Assembly (NCBI GenBank): GCA_039184055.1
Contig: JBCDBH010000129.1
Span: 1 to 14,473, forward strand
Direction of reading: 5' to 3'
Source of the DNA: JBCDBH01 sp039184055
GTDB taxonomy: Bacteria; Acidobacteriota; Thermoanaerobaculia; Multivoradales; J023
DNA length: 14,473 nucleotides
Position numbers and translations under genes: made by a program. Positions 14,355 to 14,473 of this stretch are shown here, in pieces; position 1 is the first letter of the stretch, and every line of letters begins with the position of its first letter. The notes beneath the pieces were generated by a model that did no database searches, was not told the origin of the DNA, and saw only the letters and a program-made list of their open reading frames with translations.

Positions 14355-14473
14355 GTCGATCGGATCGTATCGCCGTCATTTTGGCGGTGTTGGTCATCGG
14401 CGCGTTGGTGGTGACCAGTGCCTTTCGCCGTCCCGCTCCCGAGATCCGGGGTGACGAAGGCACCTACCTGGCG
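14351..14473 (+). CDS. GT-C (GT39/ArnT-like) membrane glycosyltransferase, N-terminal fragment
   Basis: A GTG start at 14351 overlaps the methyltransferase TGA (GTGA, 4 nt), and the frame stays open for 41 codons to the window end. The start reads MSRSDRIAVILAVLVIGALVV with GTG as Met. It gives a short basic end, one membrane helix (about 6-24), and then the motif RGDEGTYLA at 33-41. An Asp-Glu pair followed by x-x-Tyr in the first outside loop is the catalytic DE signature of GT-C enzymes of the GT39/ArnT/PMT_2 type. These take sugar from a polyprenyl phosphate donor on the outer face of the inner membrane. The tight overlap indicates translational coupling with the methyltransferase. Acceptor and sugar cannot be told from this fragment. 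Confidence 0.72.
   Translation, partial: MSRSDRIAVILAVLVIGALVVTSAFRRPAPEIRGDEGTYLA

Overview
The window is GC-rich (roughly 63-65% by eye) with dense, mostly plus-strand genes that strongly favour C or G in the third codon position. The gene content is a secreted VPS10/BNR-repeat protein of about 1060 residues, an Acidobacteria-style LolA-like secreted protein, a stand-alone CBM48 module, a TPR protein carrying two cyclic-nucleotide-binding domains, and a TonB-dependent receptor. It suggests a free-living diderm bacterium. My best guess is Acidobacteriota (Thermoanaerobaculia-like), with Myxococcota-type lineages as the alternative. This is inferred from gene families, because no rRNA or marker gene is present. 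I see no mobile element, CRISPR array, tRNA or rRNA.

Left part (1-2881): a minus-strand TPR-like gene runs off the left edge. It diverges from a plus-strand 607-aa protein with N-terminal TPRs and two tandem cNMP-binding domains but no visible DNA-binding or enzymatic output. A 98-aa stand-alone CBM48/AMPK-beta-like glycogen-binding protein follows, with a strong ribosome binding site and a perfect 9-bp-stem terminator. A 6-bp dyad exactly fills the spacer of its predicted promoter.

Middle part (2882-10293): an M29 family metallo-aminopeptidase is followed after 30 nt by a zinc-free MDR (quinone oxidoreductase-like) dehydrogenase, probably as one operon. Next comes a TMEM175-like six-helix channel with a phenylalanine at the pore-constriction position and a duplicated start region. 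Then a secreted LolA/LppX-like protein with its own terminator, and a large secreted VPS10/BNR propeller protein with a C-terminal helical tail, ended by a 14-bp-stem terminator.

Right part (10294-14473): an apparently metal-related module. A 152-aa exported protein with 25 histidines in a 48-residue stretch lies under a promoter framed by two inverted repeats. It is followed by a TonB-dependent receptor of the subfamily with the plug motif HGHGQGYAD. Together they suggest capture and outer-membrane uptake of a transition metal or metal chelate. Downstream lie a SAM methyltransferase with a degenerate Trm112-like N-terminus and, overlapping it by 4 nt, the start of a GT-C (GT39/ArnT-like) membrane glycosyltransferase. 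A perfect 13-bp inverted repeat ends one base before the methyltransferase ATG. The two likely act on a lipid-linked or cell-surface glycan. The most promising undescribed elements are the His-rich protein plus receptor pair with its dyad-framed promoter, and the hairpin in front of the methyltransferase.
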